Notes: a model not told the origin generated them from the letters alone. A stretch of 64,000 nucleotides of DNA from Mycobacterium sp. MFM001 (GCF_003402475.1 NZ_BFAB01000004.1:248001-312000); one strand, 5' to 3'. Positions 1 to 9,155 are shown, counted from the stretch's first letter. A program made the numbers and translations.

Positions 1-1
1 G

Positions 2-220
2 GCCATCACGATGTTCCGCCTGCTGGCCGGGCCGAGCACGCTGGATCGGCTGGTGGCGGTGGACACGCTGATCGCGGTGGCGATGTGCGCGATCGGCACC
101 TGGGCCGCAGCCAGTTTGGACAGCACGGTGACCTACAGCCTGGCGGCGCTGGCGCTGATCAGCTTTGTCGGCTCGGTCAGCGTGGCCCGCTTCCGAGTTC
201 CCGACCGGGACCGCCGATGA
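2..220 (+). CDS. mnhF: Na+/H+ antiporter subunit F (MnhF/MrpF), 5' end outside window
   Basis: Small hydrophobic subunit of the multi-subunit Mrp/Mnh cation/proton antiporter in the cytoplasmic membrane. The open frame runs in from the window edge, so the first residues (roughly 15 by family length of 85-95 aa) are missing; the ATG at position 11 is internal. The visible part has two membrane segments and the family core GPSTLDRLVAVDTL. Its stop overlaps the mnhG start (ATGA), which is the usual translational coupling of mnhF to mnhG. The remaining antiporter genes should lie just upstream of the window. Confidence 0.9.
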   Translation, partial: AITMFRLLAGPSTLDRLVAVDTLIAVAMCAIGTWAAASLDSTVTYSLAALALISFVGSVSVARFRVPDRDRR

Positions 221-555
221 GCCCCCTCGACGTCGTCTCCGGCGTGCTGGTGCTGGCCGGCGCCGTGCTGGCGTTGACCGCCGCGATCGGCGTGGTCCGC
301 TTCGGCGACACGCTCTCGCGCATGCATTCGGCAACCAAGCCGCAGGTGCTAGGCCTGCTGCTGGTGCTGGCCGGCGCCGCGATCCGGCTGCGCGGCAACC
401 CCGACGTCGGAATGCTGGTGCTGACTGGGACGTTCACAGTGATCACCGCCCCGGTGGTCGCACACCGGGTCGGGCAATTGGCGTACCGGGAACAAAACAT
501 TCGAGGATCCCTGACGGTCGACGAGATGGATAGTGGCGATGACGAGAACGGATGA
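217..555 (+). CDS. mnhG: Na+/H+ antiporter subunit G (MnhG/MrpG)
   Basis: Last subunit of the Mrp/Mnh cation/proton antiporter, 112 aa, with three predicted membrane helices. The conserved core RFGDTLSRMHSATKPQVLG is typical of MnhG/PhaG. The start is fixed by the ATGA overlap with mnhF. The cytoplasmic tail after about residue 90 is acidic and poorly conserved. The next gene begins inside this tail, 23 nt before the stop, so the methyltransferase may be translated from the same transcript although its function is unrelated. Confidence 0.92.
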   Translation: MSPLDVVSGVLVLAGAVLALTAAIGVVRFGDTLSRMHSATKPQVLGLLLVLAGAAIRLRGNPDVGMLVLTGTFTVITAPVVAHRVGQLAYREQNIRGSLTVDEMDSGDDENG

Positions 556-1426
556 CGACAGCTGGGACATCACCGAGAGTGTGGGCGCGACGGCGCTCGG
601 TGTGGCGCTGGCACGGGCCCGCGAAACCGACTGCGACTGCCCGCTGTTCACCGACCGCTACGCGCAATACTTCGTCGACGCCGCCATCGAAAGGGGCTGG
701 CGGCCACCGTCTTCCGGCCCCATGGCAGAGCGGCTGCGGGTCATCGGCGGCTACGCGGCGGCACGCACCAAATGGTTCGACGAGCAGTTCATCGCCGCCG
801 GTGCTAACGGCATCGAGCAGGCGGTCATCCTGGCCGCCGGTCTGGACGCGCGGGCCTGGCGGCTGCCGTGGGTGCACGGCACCGTCGTCTACGAGATCGA
901 CCAGCCCAAGGTGCTGGAGTTCAAGGCCGAAACCCTGGCCGCGCACGGCGCCCGGCCGGCGGCCGGCTACCGCGCCGTCCCGGTTGACTTGCGCCAGGAC
1001 TGGCTGAAAGCATTGCGGGACACTGGTTTTGACACTTCGGCCCCGACCGTGTGGTCGGCCGAAGGGCTGCTGTCCTACTTGCCCGCGACCGGCCAGGACC
1101 TGCTGTTCGACCGGATCGCGGAGCTCAGCGCGCCGGGCAGCCGAGTGGCGGTCGAGGCGTTCAGCCCGCGATTCTTCGACCCCGAGTACTTAGAAGCGCG
1201 TGCCGAGCAGTGGCGTCGCATGCGAGAGAGCGGCGAGAAGACTCCCGAAGATCTGTGGTACGTCGAAGAACGCACCGACCTCGAACAGTGGCTGACCCAA
1301 CGCGGCTGGGAGGTCAACGCGATCGAGGCGCTGGATCTGATGCGGCGCTACGGTCGATCACCCGCCGCCGCCGACGAAGAGACCATCCCCCGCAGCGTCT
1401 TCATCGAAGGCCGGCTACCGAGTTAG
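533..1426 (+). CDS. Class I SAM-dependent methyltransferase (LCM/TIGR00027 family)
   Basis: Putative S-adenosylmethionine-dependent methyltransferase of the leucine-carboxyl-methyltransferase-like family that is expanded in mycobacteria; substrate unknown. SAM-binding motif I is visible as ILAAGLDARAWRL (about residues 99-111), followed by the family motif EGLLSYL near residue 185. Length, 297 aa, is typical of the family. Two starts are possible: GTG at 533, or ATG at 539, which gives MTRTDDDSWD and fits family N-termini better. Both overlap mnhG. Neither has a strong ribosome-binding site. Confidence 0.88.
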   Translation: MAMTRTDDDSWDITESVGATALGVALARARETDCDCPLFTDRYAQYFVDAAIERGWRPPSSGPMAERLRVIGGYAAARTKWFDEQFIAAGANGIEQAVILAAGLDARAWRLPWVHGTVVYEIDQPKVLEFKAETLAAHGARPAAGYRAVPVDLRQDWLKALRDTGFDTSAPTVWSAEGLLSYLPATGQDLLFDRIAELSAPGSRVAVEAFSPRFFDPEYLEARAEQWRRMRESGEKTPEDLWYVEERTDLEQWLTQRGWEVNAIEALDLMRRYGRSPAAADEETIPRSVFIEGRLPS

Positions 1427-1478
1427 ACACGCCGAAAAATCGGATGCATGGCCGGCGGCCGCCGGGTACGTTCGGCTG

Positions 1479-2708
1479 ATGCTCACCGTGGCACAACGGC
1501 TTACGGGAGCACGGCGGTTGTTCATCGTGTCGACGACGGTCGCGATGGTCAACCACGGCCTGTGGGTCCCGTTGGTCTTCCTGTTCTTCACGATCGGCCG
1601 CGGGCTACCGCTCACCGGGGCCGGGGTGGCCGCGACGGTCGGCAACACCGGCGCGCTGTTCGTCGGCGCCGTCGTGTCCGGGCGAGTTCTGGACCGGCTG
1701 GGCCCGTTTCGGACGATGACTGTGTCGGGTATGCTGGCCGCCGGTGCGTTCCTGGGCTTCCTGACCACCACCACCCTCGCGGCGGCCGCACTGTTCTGCT
1801 TTGCCGCCTCGATGGCCGCCAACATGTTCTTCACCAGCGATCCCGAGGCGGTTCGCCGCCTGACGGCAGAGGGGCACGACCGAACCCAGATGTTCGCGGC
1901 ACTGACATCAGTGCGAGTACTGGGCTTCGGCATCGGTGCGCTGGGTGCGACGTTGGGTCTGGTCCTCGACAACGGTTCCGGATGGTTCTGGTCGGTCCTT
2001 GTCGCGCTGATCGCCTTCGGTGAATTGATCACCGCGATCCTGTACTGGCAGTTGCGCTGGGTCGACGACGTTGGCGGTCCCGACGAGCCGGGTGAATGGC
2101 AGCCGCCGCGGTACCGCGACGTCGTCCGGCAAGGCGGCTTCATGGCGTTCGTTGCGGGCGTATTCGTCGTTGCGCTGACCACGATCGGGATGGACACCGC
2201 GCTGCCGCTGTTCATGCTGTCGGTGGGGCTGCCGAAGTGGTCGACGACGGTGGCGTACGTGGTCATCTGTGTGGCGGTTGCGGCGTCGGCGCGGCTGGTG
2301 TCGTGGATCGGCCGGCGGGTGGCACACTTGCGGGTCCTGTCGTGGTCTACCGCGCTGTGCGCGGTCAGTTTCCTGGTGGTGGACAGTCTGGTCGCGGTCC
2401 AAAATGCCGGGGCCGCGGCGTTGTTCGCGGTGCTGGCCGTCGGGCTGATCCTGTTCAGCATGTCCGACGCGGCCTGCAATACGCTCGGTGCGAACATCAT
2501 GCTGACGTTTGCACCGGAGGAGTCGTCGGGGCGGCACGGCTCGCTGTTGCAGACGGCGTGGGCGGCGGCCACGGCCGTCGCACCGGGCATGTACGCCGCG
2601 TTGTTCAGCGCCGGCCGGATCCTGCCGTGGCTCGTCAGCTCGGCGTTGTTGGCCGTCGCCGCAACGGTATTCGGCGCGGTACACCGCGGCGCCGAGCGCG
2701 CGACTTAG
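1479..2708 (+). CDS. Major facilitator superfamily transporter
   Basis: Membrane transporter of the MFS fold, 409 aa. Two hydrophobic bundles of about six helices each are separated by a polar loop around residues 195-210 (RWVDDVGGPDEPGEW). A loop 2-3 signature of the GxxLDRLG type (SGRVLDRLGPFR) follows the second helix. The substrate cannot be deduced. The gene follows the methyltransferase by about 50 nt and could be co-transcribed. Its 3' side holds a large imperfect inverted repeat before the convergent LON-domain gene. Confidence 0.85.
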   Translation: MLTVAQRLTGARRLFIVSTTVAMVNHGLWVPLVFLFFTIGRGLPLTGAGVAATVGNTGALFVGAVVSGRVLDRLGPFRTMTVSGMLAAGAFLGFLTTTTLAAAALFCFAASMAANMFFTSDPEAVRRLTAEGHDRTQMFAALTSVRVLGFGIGALGATLGLVLDNGSGWFWSVLVALIAFGELITAILYWQLRWVDDVGGPDEPGEWQPPRYRDVVRQGGFMAFVAGVFVVALTTIGMDTALPLFMLSVGLPKWSTTVAYVVICVAVAASARLVSWIGRRVAHLRVLSWSTALCAVSFLVVDSLVAVQNAGAAALFAVLAVGLILFSMSDAACNTLGANIMLTFAPEESSGRHGSLLQTAWAAATAVAPGMYAALFSAGRILPWLVSSALLAVAATVFGAVHRGAERAT

Positions 2709-2723
2709 TACAAGTGCGTTCGC

Positions 2724-2782
2724 CGAGCGTGGGGGAAATGCACACATTCCGACCACTTTTCGTCCATATCCCCCACGTTCGC
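2724..2782. terminator. Intergenic imperfect inverted repeat, possible bidirectional terminator
   Basis: CGAGCGTGGGGGA (2724-2736) is matched in inverted orientation by TCCCCCACGTTCG (2769-2781), one mismatch in 13, around a loop of about 32 nt. It sits exactly between two convergent genes (MFS transporter and LON protein). There is no U-tract, as is common for mycobacterial terminators. It could equally be a dispersed intergenic repeat. Confidence 0.45.
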
Positions 2783-2832
2783 GAGCCGAAGGGCACCGAG
2801 CGTCGACGACGACGGGCCCTAGTGCGGGAATG

Positions 2833-3468
2833 CTATTCCGACAGCTGGAATTCGATCATCGCCGCCACGGACTCGACGGCCTCGCGAAGCGCCACCAGTC
2901 GATCGGCCGCCGACGGCGCGGACAACACCGCATAGCGGTCCGCCTGGCCCATCGGAACGCGAGTTGCCAACGCGTACAACCGCTCTCCCGCGTCATCGGA
3001 CCGCGGACCCAGCAGCATGTCAGGCCCCGGCAACACCACGCCGCGGGCGCTCGCGATCCGCTCGAACAGAGCCAGCACCTGATCCTCGACCTCGCGCAGT
3101 TGGTCGGTGCTCACCGGATCCCCGGGCTCGTCGGGCCAGAACCGCACACGAGCCCGCGGGTACGGATCGTCAGGCAGCCATTCGCTCACCCGGATCCGCC
3201 CGTGGGTACGGCAGCGCAGCGAGAACCGGCCGGAGCCCATCTCGATACATTCGTTGATCCCGGCAAGCGTCCCCACGTCGCAGCGCGCGTCGCCACCACC
3301 AACCTCACGGCCACGCGAGATCAGCACTACCCCGAAGCCCGGATCGGCGCTGCGCATGCAGTCCTGCACCAACGCGGTGTAGCGCGGCTCGAAGATGCGC
3401 AGCGGCAGATCCTCGTTGGGCAGCAGTGCCGACTCGAGCGGAAACATCGGCAACTCAAAAGCTTCCAC
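2833..3468 (-). CDS. LON substrate-binding (LON N) domain protein, Rv0434-like
   Basis: Stand-alone LON N-terminal domain protein of 211 aa with neither the AAA nor the protease domain of Lon. The opening motif MFPLESALLPNEDLPLRIFE matches the domain signature FPL...P...LPLxIFExRY. Such proteins bind unfolded or misfolded substrates, but their partner in mycobacteria is unknown. The stop of the upstream ligase gene lies 2 nt from this start, so the two are very likely co-transcribed. Corresponds in order and orientation to the Rv0434/Rv0433 pair. Confidence 0.88.
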   Translation of the reverse strand: MEAFELPMFPLESALLPNEDLPLRIFEPRYTALVQDCMRSADPGFGVVLISRGREVGGGDARCDVGTLAGINECIEMGSGRFSLRCRTHGRIRVSEWLPDDPYPRARVRFWPDEPGDPVSTDQLREVEDQVLALFERIASARGVVLPGPDMLLGPRSDDAGERLYALATRVPMGQADRYAVLSAPSAADRLVALREAVESVAAMIEFQLSE

Positions 3469-3470
3469 GA

Positions 3471-4574
3471 TCAGATGTCCAGCTCGCCAACCAGCGCGTC
3501 GACGACAGCACGCAAATCTCCGTCGTGTTCCTCGGCCACCCGGCGCTGCCGTTGATACGACGCCCCGACCCGGGGTATGTCGGCCACGGCGGCCAGCTCG
3601 TCGACGCAGTGCAGCGACTTTGCCACCGGCTCAAGGCGATTGAGCACTTCGGGCAGATGGTCGGTGACCAGCCGTTCGTTGCTGTCGGCGTCGAGGATGA
3701 TCACCGCGTCCAGGCCGTACCGGGCGGCCCGCCACTTGTTCTCCTGGACATGCCAGGGCGGCATTGTCGGCAGCGTCTCACCGGCTTCCAGTCGGCGATC
3801 CAGATCGACTACCAGGCAATGCGTCAATGCCACCAGCGCGGAGAGCTCCCGCAAGTTCGAGACCCCGTCGCAGATCCGCACCTCCAGCGTCCCGTTATGC
3901 GGTGAAGGGCGTATGTCCCAACGGATTTCGTCGATGTCGTCGATGATCCCGGTCTTCTTCTGGTCGTGTACGAACTTCTCGAACTCGGCCCAGGTCTGAA
4001 ACTGGAACGGCAGCCCGGCGGTGGGCAATTGCTGGAACATCATCGCCCGGTTGCTCGGATATCCGGTGTCCTCACCGCCCCACCACGGCGACGACGCCGA
4101 CAGCGCGAGCAGATGTGGGTAGTAGTCGAGCAGCGACGACATGATCGGCATCACCTTGTGCGCCGACGACAGGCCGACGTGGACGTGCACACCCCAGATC
4201 AGCATCTGCCGTCCCCACCACTGGGTGCGCTTGATCAGCTCGGCGTAACGCGGTGCGTCGGTGAGCTTTTGGGCGGACCACAGCGCGAATGGGTGCGCGC
4301 CCGCACCGAACAGCTCCATCCCGCGGTCCCGGACGATGGGGCGCGCGGTGCGCAATGTGTCGCGCAGGTCCTCCATGGCCTCGGCGGTGGACTCACAGAC
4401 GCCGCTGACGATCTCGACGGTGTTGCGCAGCAATTCCTTGTGGACGCGCGGGTTTTCGCCGATCGCCCCCATGACCTCGACGGCTTCGTTGCTCAGGTCA
4501 CGGGTCTGCGCGTCGACAAGAGCGAATTCCCACTCCACTCCGATCGTCGGTCTCGGCGAGCCGACGAAATCCAC
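3471..4574 (-). CDS. Carboxylate-amine ligase, YbdK / GCS2-like (Rv0433-like)
   Basis: Member of the glutamate-cysteine ligase type 2 family (YbdK), ATP-grasp-like ligases with weak or unknown gamma-glutamyl ligase activity. Motifs include TIGVEWEFALVD at the N-terminus, HVHVG in the middle and RWDIRPSPHNGTLEVRICD in the C-terminal half. The open frame extends back to 4766 through sodC, but family similarity begins just before SPRPTIGVEWEF. GTG at 4574 is the nearest start; TTG 4616 and GTG 4622 are alternatives that would overlap the sodC 3' end. With the 4574 start the protein is about 367 aa, close to the family length. Confidence 0.87.
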   Translation of the reverse strand: MDFVGSPRPTIGVEWEFALVDAQTRDLSNEAVEVMGAIGENPRVHKELLRNTVEIVSGVCESTAEAMEDLRDTLRTARPIVRDRGMELFGAGAHPFALWSAQKLTDAPRYAELIKRTQWWGRQMLIWGVHVHVGLSSAHKVMPIMSSLLDYYPHLLALSASSPWWGGEDTGYPSNRAMMFQQLPTAGLPFQFQTWAEFEKFVHDQKKTGIIDDIDEIRWDIRPSPHNGTLEVRICDGVSNLRELSALVALTHCLVVDLDRRLEAGETLPTMPPWHVQENKWRAARYGLDAVIILDADSNERLVTDHLPEVLNRLEPVAKSLHCVDELAAVADIPRVGASYQRQRRVAEEHDGDLRAVVDALVGELDI

Positions 4575-4602
4575 ACGCTCGGTTACCCTGTTGCCCGACG
4601 GG

Positions 4603-5307
4603 CTAACCGGAACCAATGACACCGCACGCCACCCGCTTGCCGGCGTCGCCGGTGGCCATGGTGGTCTGGTCGGGACCGGGTGCGCCGTTGACCTGGGTAT
4701 AGCGGTCCGGCGGGATGTTGGCGAAGTTGTCGGCGCCCTCGTGAATGACGATCGCCGAGCCGTCACCGGATACCAGGTCTTCCTTGGTGAAAGCGTCGGT
4801 GGTGGTCACCAGCAGCGCGGCGCCGTCCTTGCGTACCTGCAGCGAGGTCAGGTCGCCGCTTTCGGGTTCCCCGGTGTGCCCCGGCGCTTGGTAATGGCCG
4901 CCGGCAGAAAGGAAGTCACCGGGAGGCCCTCCCGTCGGGGCGACGGAGTTGGGCTCGCACTTGCCCACCGAGTGAATGTGCACGCCGTGGAATCCCGGCG
5001 ACAGCTGGCCCAGGCCGGTGGTCTCGATCGTGACGGTCACAAAGCCGTTGTCGAACTCGAACTTCGCCGTGGCGACCTGCACGCCGGTGGGCGACATCAA
5101 ATGCGTGGTCAGGCTCTCCGGCGCCACCGGGCCGCCTTTGGGCGGCGTGCTGGCCGGCGCCGGTGACCCGGTCCAGACCGACGGCGTGGTCCCGGGCGAC
5201 GTCGCCGGCGGCTGGTTGGGCGAACAGGCGCTCAGCAGCGCGACGGGGGCGGCGAGCATTCCCAGGGCGGTTGCGGCGACGACTTTTCGGCTCACGGGCT
5301 TGACCAT
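4603..5307 (-). CDS. sodC: Cu/Zn superoxide dismutase, lipoprotein
   Basis: Periplasmic/cell-envelope Cu,Zn superoxide dismutase that removes superoxide outside the cytoplasm. The N-terminal signal peptide ends in a lipobox (LLSAC), so the mature protein is lipid-anchored, as in M. tuberculosis SodC. A Pro/Ser/Thr-rich linker follows. Metal ligands are visible in [21 protein letters not shown] and [11 protein letters not shown], and the conserved ending GKRVACGVI is present. Length is 234 aa. It lies between the YbdK-like ligase and virR on the same strand. Confidence 0.96.
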   Translation of the reverse strand: MVKPVSRKVVAATALGMLAAPVALLSACSPNQPPATSPGTTPSVWTGSPAPASTPPKGGPVAPESLTTHLMSPTGVQVATAKFEFDNGFVTVTIETTGLGQLSPGFHGVHIHSVGKCEPNSVAPTGGPPGDFLSAGGHYQAPGHTGEPESGDLTSLQVRKDGAALLVTTTDAFTKEDLVSGDGSAIVIHEGADNFANIPPDRYTQVNGAPGPDQTTMATGDAGKRVACGVIGSG

Positions 5308-5373
5308 GGCGTAAAGACTATCCCGGCGACGATGCGGCCCGGAACGGGCTGCTGAGGAGCGGGATCATCAGGC

Positions 5374-5838
5374 TCAGCCCGCGACCACCACGATGACGCC
5401 GGGCGGCTGGTCGGCCACCTCGGGGACCCGCGGTTCGACCGGAGCGTCCAGCAACTTGCCCACCGCGTCGGCGGTCTCCCGCTCCCCGGGGGCGTTGCTG
5501 AAGTACACCGTGGTGGTCGACACGTCGGGCAACGACAGGTTGCCGACCTCGGGGACGTCGTAACCCTTGCCCTTCAGCTGGTCGGCGGTGCGCCCGGCGA
5601 CGCCCTCCTGGCCGGAGATGTTGTAGACCCGCACCTGGGCTTTGGCCGCGGCCGGCGTCGACTTCTTCGGCGGCATTGTGCTGGTCGTCACTGTCGACAC
5701 CGAATCGTCGTCGTCGGAGTGCCCGCTGGATCCCATGGCCTGGAACCCCACCAGCAGGAAGATGACGCCGAGAAACAGCAGCACCATCACCATGGCCCGC
5801 AGGGGTAGTCCGGAAGAGTCGGGAACACGTTCGTTCAT
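5374..5838 (-). CDS. virR: LytR C-terminal domain membrane protein, VirR-like (Rv0431)
   Basis: Single-pass membrane protein of about 154 aa. One TM helix lies near residues 15-36 (MVMVLLFLGVIFLLVGF), then a Ser/Thr/Pro linker and a C-terminal LytR_C domain (QVRVYNISGQEGVAGRTADQLK). By position and architecture it is the homologue of Rv0431/VirR, reported to influence vesicle release and cell-wall integrity in M. tuberculosis. The frame opens earlier at 5877, but MNERVPDSSG at 5838 is the family-like start. It is flanked by a DUF3263 gene upstream and sodC downstream. Confidence 0.85.
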   Translation of the reverse strand: MNERVPDSSGLPLRAMVMVLLFLGVIFLLVGFQAMGSSGHSDDDDSVSTVTTSTMPPKKSTPAAAKAQVRVYNISGQEGVAGRTADQLKGKGYDVPEVGNLSLPDVSTTTVYFSNAPGERETADAVGKLLDAPVEPRVPEVADQPPGVIVVVAG

Positions 5839-5890
5839 TTCAGGCCACTGTATCCAGGAGTGGGCCCAAACCCACAAAACCGGATGAACG

Positions 5891-6199
5891 TCAGGTGACC
5901 TCGAAGCCGAGCCGCCGCGCGGCCCGCGCCTTCTGCCGGCTGGCGCGCAGCCGTCGCAGCCGTTTCACCAGCATCGGATCGGCCGCCAGCGCCTCGGGCC
6001 GGTCGACCAGCGCATTGAGCACCTGGTAATACCGCGTCGCCGACATCGAGAACAACTCTTTGATGGCTTCTTCTTTCGCACCCGCGTATTTCCACCATTG
6101 GCGCTCGAACGCCAGAATGTCGTGTTCGCGGCGGGTCAGCCCATCAACGATTTCAGAGTCGTCCCCCGATCGATTAGCCCGCGCCTCAGCGCTGTCCAT
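5891..6199 (-). CDS. DUF3263 protein (Rv0430-like)
   Basis: Small cytoplasmic protein of 102 aa conserved in actinobacteria; function unknown. The core matches DUF3263: LTRREHDILAFERQWWKYAG, then SATRYYQVLNALVD, ending in an Arg/Lys-rich tail (RLRASRQKARAARRLG). The helical, basic character suggests nucleic-acid binding, but this is inference. It is transcribed divergently from def and precedes virR by about 50 nt, matching the M. tuberculosis order Rv0430-Rv0431-sodC. Confidence 0.88.
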   Translation of the reverse strand: MDSAEARANRSGDDSEIVDGLTRREHDILAFERQWWKYAGAKEEAIKELFSMSATRYYQVLNALVDRPEALAADPMLVKRLRRLRASRQKARAARRLGFEVT

Positions 6200-6329
6200 A
6201 TCGCTCCTCTGAGCCTTCCCAAGACCCTTCGAATCTCGAATGCTGGCTGTTCCGGCGATTATTCAACCACGCCCGCAACAGCTGACCCGTAACCCTCGCC
6301 CGCGAGTCGCCCGCTTAAGCTTGCCGACC

Positions 6330-6923
6330 ATGGCAGTCGTACCCATTCGGATCGTGGGAGATCCGGTCCTGCACACACCGACCAAGCCGGTGCCGGTGGC
6401 CGCGGACGGTTCGCTGCCAACCGATCTGCCGGAGTTGATCACCACCCTCTACGACACCATGGACGCCGCTTACGGCGTCGGCTTGGCGGCCAACCAGATC
6501 GGCGTGAGCCTACGGGTGTTCGTCTACGACTGCGCCGACGACCGCGGGCAGACTGCGCGCCGTCGCGGCGTAGTGGTCAACCCGGTGCTGGAGACGTCCG
6601 ACGTCCCCGAGACCATGCCCGACCCGGATCACGACGACGAGGGCTGCCTGTCGGTGCCCGGCGAGTCGTTCCCGACCGGACGCGCCAAATGGGCCCGGGT
6701 CACCGGCCTCGACGCCGACGGCAGCCCGGTCACCGTCGAAGGCACCGGCCTATTCGCCCGAATGCTGCAACACGAAACCGGGCATCTGGACGGCTTTCTG
6801 TACCTGGACCGGCTGATCGGACGGCATGCCCGCGCCGCAAAACGGGCCGTCAAGTCGCACGGCTGGGGCGTTCCGGGACTGTCCTGGACACCCGGCGAAG
6901 GGCCGGATCCTTTCGGGCACTGA
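6330..6923 (+). CDS. def: Peptide deformylase
   Basis: Removes the N-formyl group from nascent proteins; iron/zinc metallohydrolase. All three family motifs are present: [17 protein letters not shown] and QHETGHLDG, supplying the Cys and two His metal ligands and the catalytic Glu. Start chosen at 6330 ([14 protein letters not shown]), giving 197 aa like the M. tuberculosis protein; the frame is open further back to 6240. The stop overlaps the next gene's ATG (TGATG), indicating coupling to the GNAT gene. Confidence 0.96.
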   Translation: MAVVPIRIVGDPVLHTPTKPVPVAADGSLPTDLPELITTLYDTMDAAYGVGLAANQIGVSLRVFVYDCADDRGQTARRRGVVVNPVLETSDVPETMPDPDHDDEGCLSVPGESFPTGRAKWARVTGLDADGSPVTVEGTGLFARMLQHETGHLDGFLYLDRLIGRHARAAKRAVKSHGWGVPGLSWTPGEGPDPFGH

Positions 6924-7774
6924 TGGTTTCGTGGCCCGATCTCGGGACCCGGGTGACGGTTCGCTACCGCAGGGCCGCCGGCAGCGTGCCGCCGCTGACT
7001 GACGCGGTGGGTCATCTGCTGGCCGTCGCGCCGCTGGTGCGGATTCGCACGAAAAGCGGTGAGGTGGTGCAGTTCTCGCCCGACGACGTGGTGGTAGTGC
7101 GGGCGCTGACCGACGCGCCGGTCCGCAACTCGCAGATCCGCGCCGTCGAGCACGCCGCCGCGCTGGCCTGGCCGGGCCTCGAGCAGCAGTGGCTGGACGG
7201 CTGGCTGCTTCGCGCCGCTCCCGGAGCCAGCGTGGAAGTGAACTCCGCTGTACCACTGGATGTTTCAGCGACCAACGCGGCCATCCCGGCGATCGTCGAC
7301 TGGTACACGCAACGTGGGCTGACGCCGTGGCTGGCGGTACCCGACCGGCTGCTACGGCTGCCCGACGCCGGCGGGCACGCTTACCGGATGCTGGTGCGCG
7401 ACGTCAGCACCGCCGGGCCGGACCCGGCCATCCGACTCACGGCCCGGCCCGACGACGACTGGCTGCGCTGCTACCGCGGTGCAGAGCCCGTCGAGGTGCT
7501 GACCGCCGTGCTCGACGGCGAGCTGGCGTTCGGACTCCGCGACCGGGCGGCGGCCCGGGCAGCGGTGACCGACGCCCCGGACGGCACCCGCTGGGTCGGT
7601 CTGTCGGCGGTATCCGACGACCGCTTGTGCGAGGCGCTGCTGGCGTGGGGTGCATCCCGCGGCGCGACCCGCGGCTATGTGAGGGTGCTCGACGTCGAGA
7701 ACGCCGGCCTCGTCGAATCGCTCGGTTTCACAACACACCACCGAGGCCGCTACTTCGAGGTGCATACGCTATAA
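6923..7774 (+). CDS. GNAT-family N-acetyltransferase (Rv0428c-like)
   Basis: Predicted acetyltransferase of 283 aa. The N-terminal part (about 1-75) is a small beta-rich region found in actinobacterial homologues. The rest has the GNAT pattern, with acetyl-CoA site features near the C-terminus (WGASRGATRGYVRVLDVENAGLVESLGF, that is, the usual NxxAxxLYxxxGF-like ending). Substrate unknown. It starts on the last base of the def stop codon and ends 2 nt before xthA, giving a def-GNAT-xthA operon conserved across mycobacteria. Confidence 0.88.
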   Translation: MVSWPDLGTRVTVRYRRAAGSVPPLTDAVGHLLAVAPLVRIRTKSGEVVQFSPDDVVVVRALTDAPVRNSQIRAVEHAAALAWPGLEQQWLDGWLLRAAPGASVEVNSAVPLDVSATNAAIPAIVDWYTQRGLTPWLAVPDRLLRLPDAGGHAYRMLVRDVSTAGPDPAIRLTARPDDDWLRCYRGAEPVEVLTAVLDGELAFGLRDRAAARAAVTDAPDGTRWVGLSAVSDDRLCEALLAWGASRGATRGYVRVLDVENAGLVESLGFTTHHRGRYFEVHTL

Positions 7775-7776
7775 GC

Positions 7777-8586
7777 ATGCTCAGGCTGGCCACCTGGAAC
7801 GTGAACTCGATCCGCACGCGCCTCGACCGCGTGCTCGACTGGCTGCGCCGCGCCGATGTCGACGTCCTGGCGATGCAGGAAACCAAATGCGCCGACGACC
7901 AATTTCCGGCACTGCCGTTCTTCGAACTCGGCTACGAGGTGGCGCACTGCGGCTTCAACCAGTGGAACGGCGTCGCGATCGCATCACGGGTCGGGCTCGA
8001 CGACATCGAGGTTGGCTTCGACGGCCAGCCGAGCTGGAGCAGCAAGCCGGACATTGCCGCCGCGGCCGAAGCGCGCGCGTTGGCCGCAACCTGCGGCGGG
8101 GTCAGGGTGTGGAGCCTCTACGTGCCCAACGGCCGCGCGCTGGGCGATCCGCACTACACCTACAAGCTGAATTGGCTTGCCGCGCTGCGTGATACGGCTG
8201 CAGGCTGGCTGCGCGACGACCCGTCGGCGCAGATCGCGCTGGTCGGCGACTGGAACATCGCCCCGACCAACGACGACGTCTGGAGCGTCGACTACTACCG
8301 GGGCTGCACACACGTCTCCGAGCCGGAACGCAAAGCATTCGACGCGATCGTCGACGCTCAATTCGCCGACGTGGTACGGCCTTTCACGCCCGGACCCGGC
8401 GTGTACACCTACTGGGACTACACGCAGCTGGCCTTCCCCAAAGGACGCGGCATGCGCATCGATTTCATTCTCGCCTCACCCGCGCTGGCTGCCCGGGTCG
8501 CCGGCGCGCAGATCGTCCGCGACGAGCGCAAAGGCAAGGCGCCCAGCGATCACGCACCGGTTTTGGTGGATTTGCGCCGGGATTGA
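7777..8586 (+). CDS. xthA: Exodeoxyribonuclease III / AP endonuclease
   Basis: DNA base-excision repair enzyme of the exonuclease III (EEP) family: cleaves at abasic sites and trims 3' ends. Motifs seen are LATWNVNSIRTR, MQETK (metal-binding Glu), YVPNG, GDWNIAPT and the C-terminal SDHAPV with the catalytic His. 269 aa from ATG 7777. It overlaps the end of the upstream frame region closely, so it is probably co-translated with the GNAT gene. Confidence 0.95.
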   Translation: MLRLATWNVNSIRTRLDRVLDWLRRADVDVLAMQETKCADDQFPALPFFELGYEVAHCGFNQWNGVAIASRVGLDDIEVGFDGQPSWSSKPDIAAAAEARALAATCGGVRVWSLYVPNGRALGDPHYTYKLNWLAALRDTAAGWLRDDPSAQIALVGDWNIAPTNDDVWSVDYYRGCTHVSEPERKAFDAIVDAQFADVVRPFTPGPGVYTYWDYTQLAFPKGRGMRIDFILASPALAARVAGAQIVRDERKGKAPSDHAPVLVDLRRD

Positions 8587-8762
8587 TCGGCGGCCAAGCA
8601 GAGCGGCCAAGGATATGTGTTGTCTATGTATTTTCTCGGGGACGGGCATCCGGCTGTGATGCTCAATAGGCTCGTCAGCTGAACCCTGCGTATCCGCTGG
8701 ATGTACAGCGGTCGCGGAGCCGGTTCACAACGGGTAAATCAGCGAAGATCGGGGAAGACATC

Positions 8763-9155
8763 ATGCTCGGCGACGCAGCACGCAGCCTGACTCAAACGGC
8801 CAGTCGTGCGGCGAAGGCAACCACCTCGGCCGCCGGCGCGGTGGGCGGTGCCGCGGTCAACGGCGTCATCGGCGGGGTGACAGGCGCCGCCGCGGGCATC
8901 CAACGTGGACTCGGCAACGGAAGCCATTCGACAGCGGCAGCGGCGCTGGCCCTGGGGGCGATCGGTGTCACCGGGCTGGTCGAATGGCCGGTGGTATTGG
9001 CAGTTGGTGCCGGGGCGTTGGCGTTACGGCAGATGAACCGCGGCTCGACGACTCCGCCGAAGGCGGTGCCCGCCAAGGCGAAAACCTCTGCACCCCCCAA
9101 AAAACGCAAGCCGCCGTCGCGCGGCGGTCAGCGCCGTGCCACCGCCAGCCGGTAG
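8763..9155 (+). CDS. Small glycine-zipper membrane protein, cassette copy 1 (Rv0426c-like)
   Basis: 130-aa protein of unknown function, the first gene of a duplicated cassette with the CtpH ATPase. An Ala/Gly-rich segment with regular small residues (AGAVGGAAVNGVIGGVTGAAAG, residues about 24-44) looks like a glycine zipper. It is followed by two hydrophobic stretches (AAALALGAIGVTGLVEW and VVLAVGAGALAL) and a Lys/Pro/Ala-rich basic tail. RBS-like GGGGAAG lies about 6 nt upstream of the ATG. The paralogue at 13709-14146 shares the core and the GLVEWP motif. It may be an accessory subunit or regulator of the ATPase; this is inferred only from linkage. Confidence 0.82.
   Translation: MLGDAARSLTQTASRAAKATTSAAGAVGGAAVNGVIGGVTGAAAGIQRGLGNGSHSTAAAALALGAIGVTGLVEWPVVLAVGAGALALRQMNRGSTTPPKAVPAKAKTSAPPKKRKPPSRGGQRRATASR

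Noticed and set aside
1415..2590. Long minus-strand frame opposite the MFS gene
   Set aside because: Thr/Ser/Ala-rich shadow with no recognisable domain; the plus strand has convincing membrane helices.
4575..4766. N-terminal extension of the YbdK-like ligase back to 4766
   Set aside because: It would lie entirely within the sodC gene and is Thr/Pro/Arg-rich shadow sequence; family similarity starts at about 4574.
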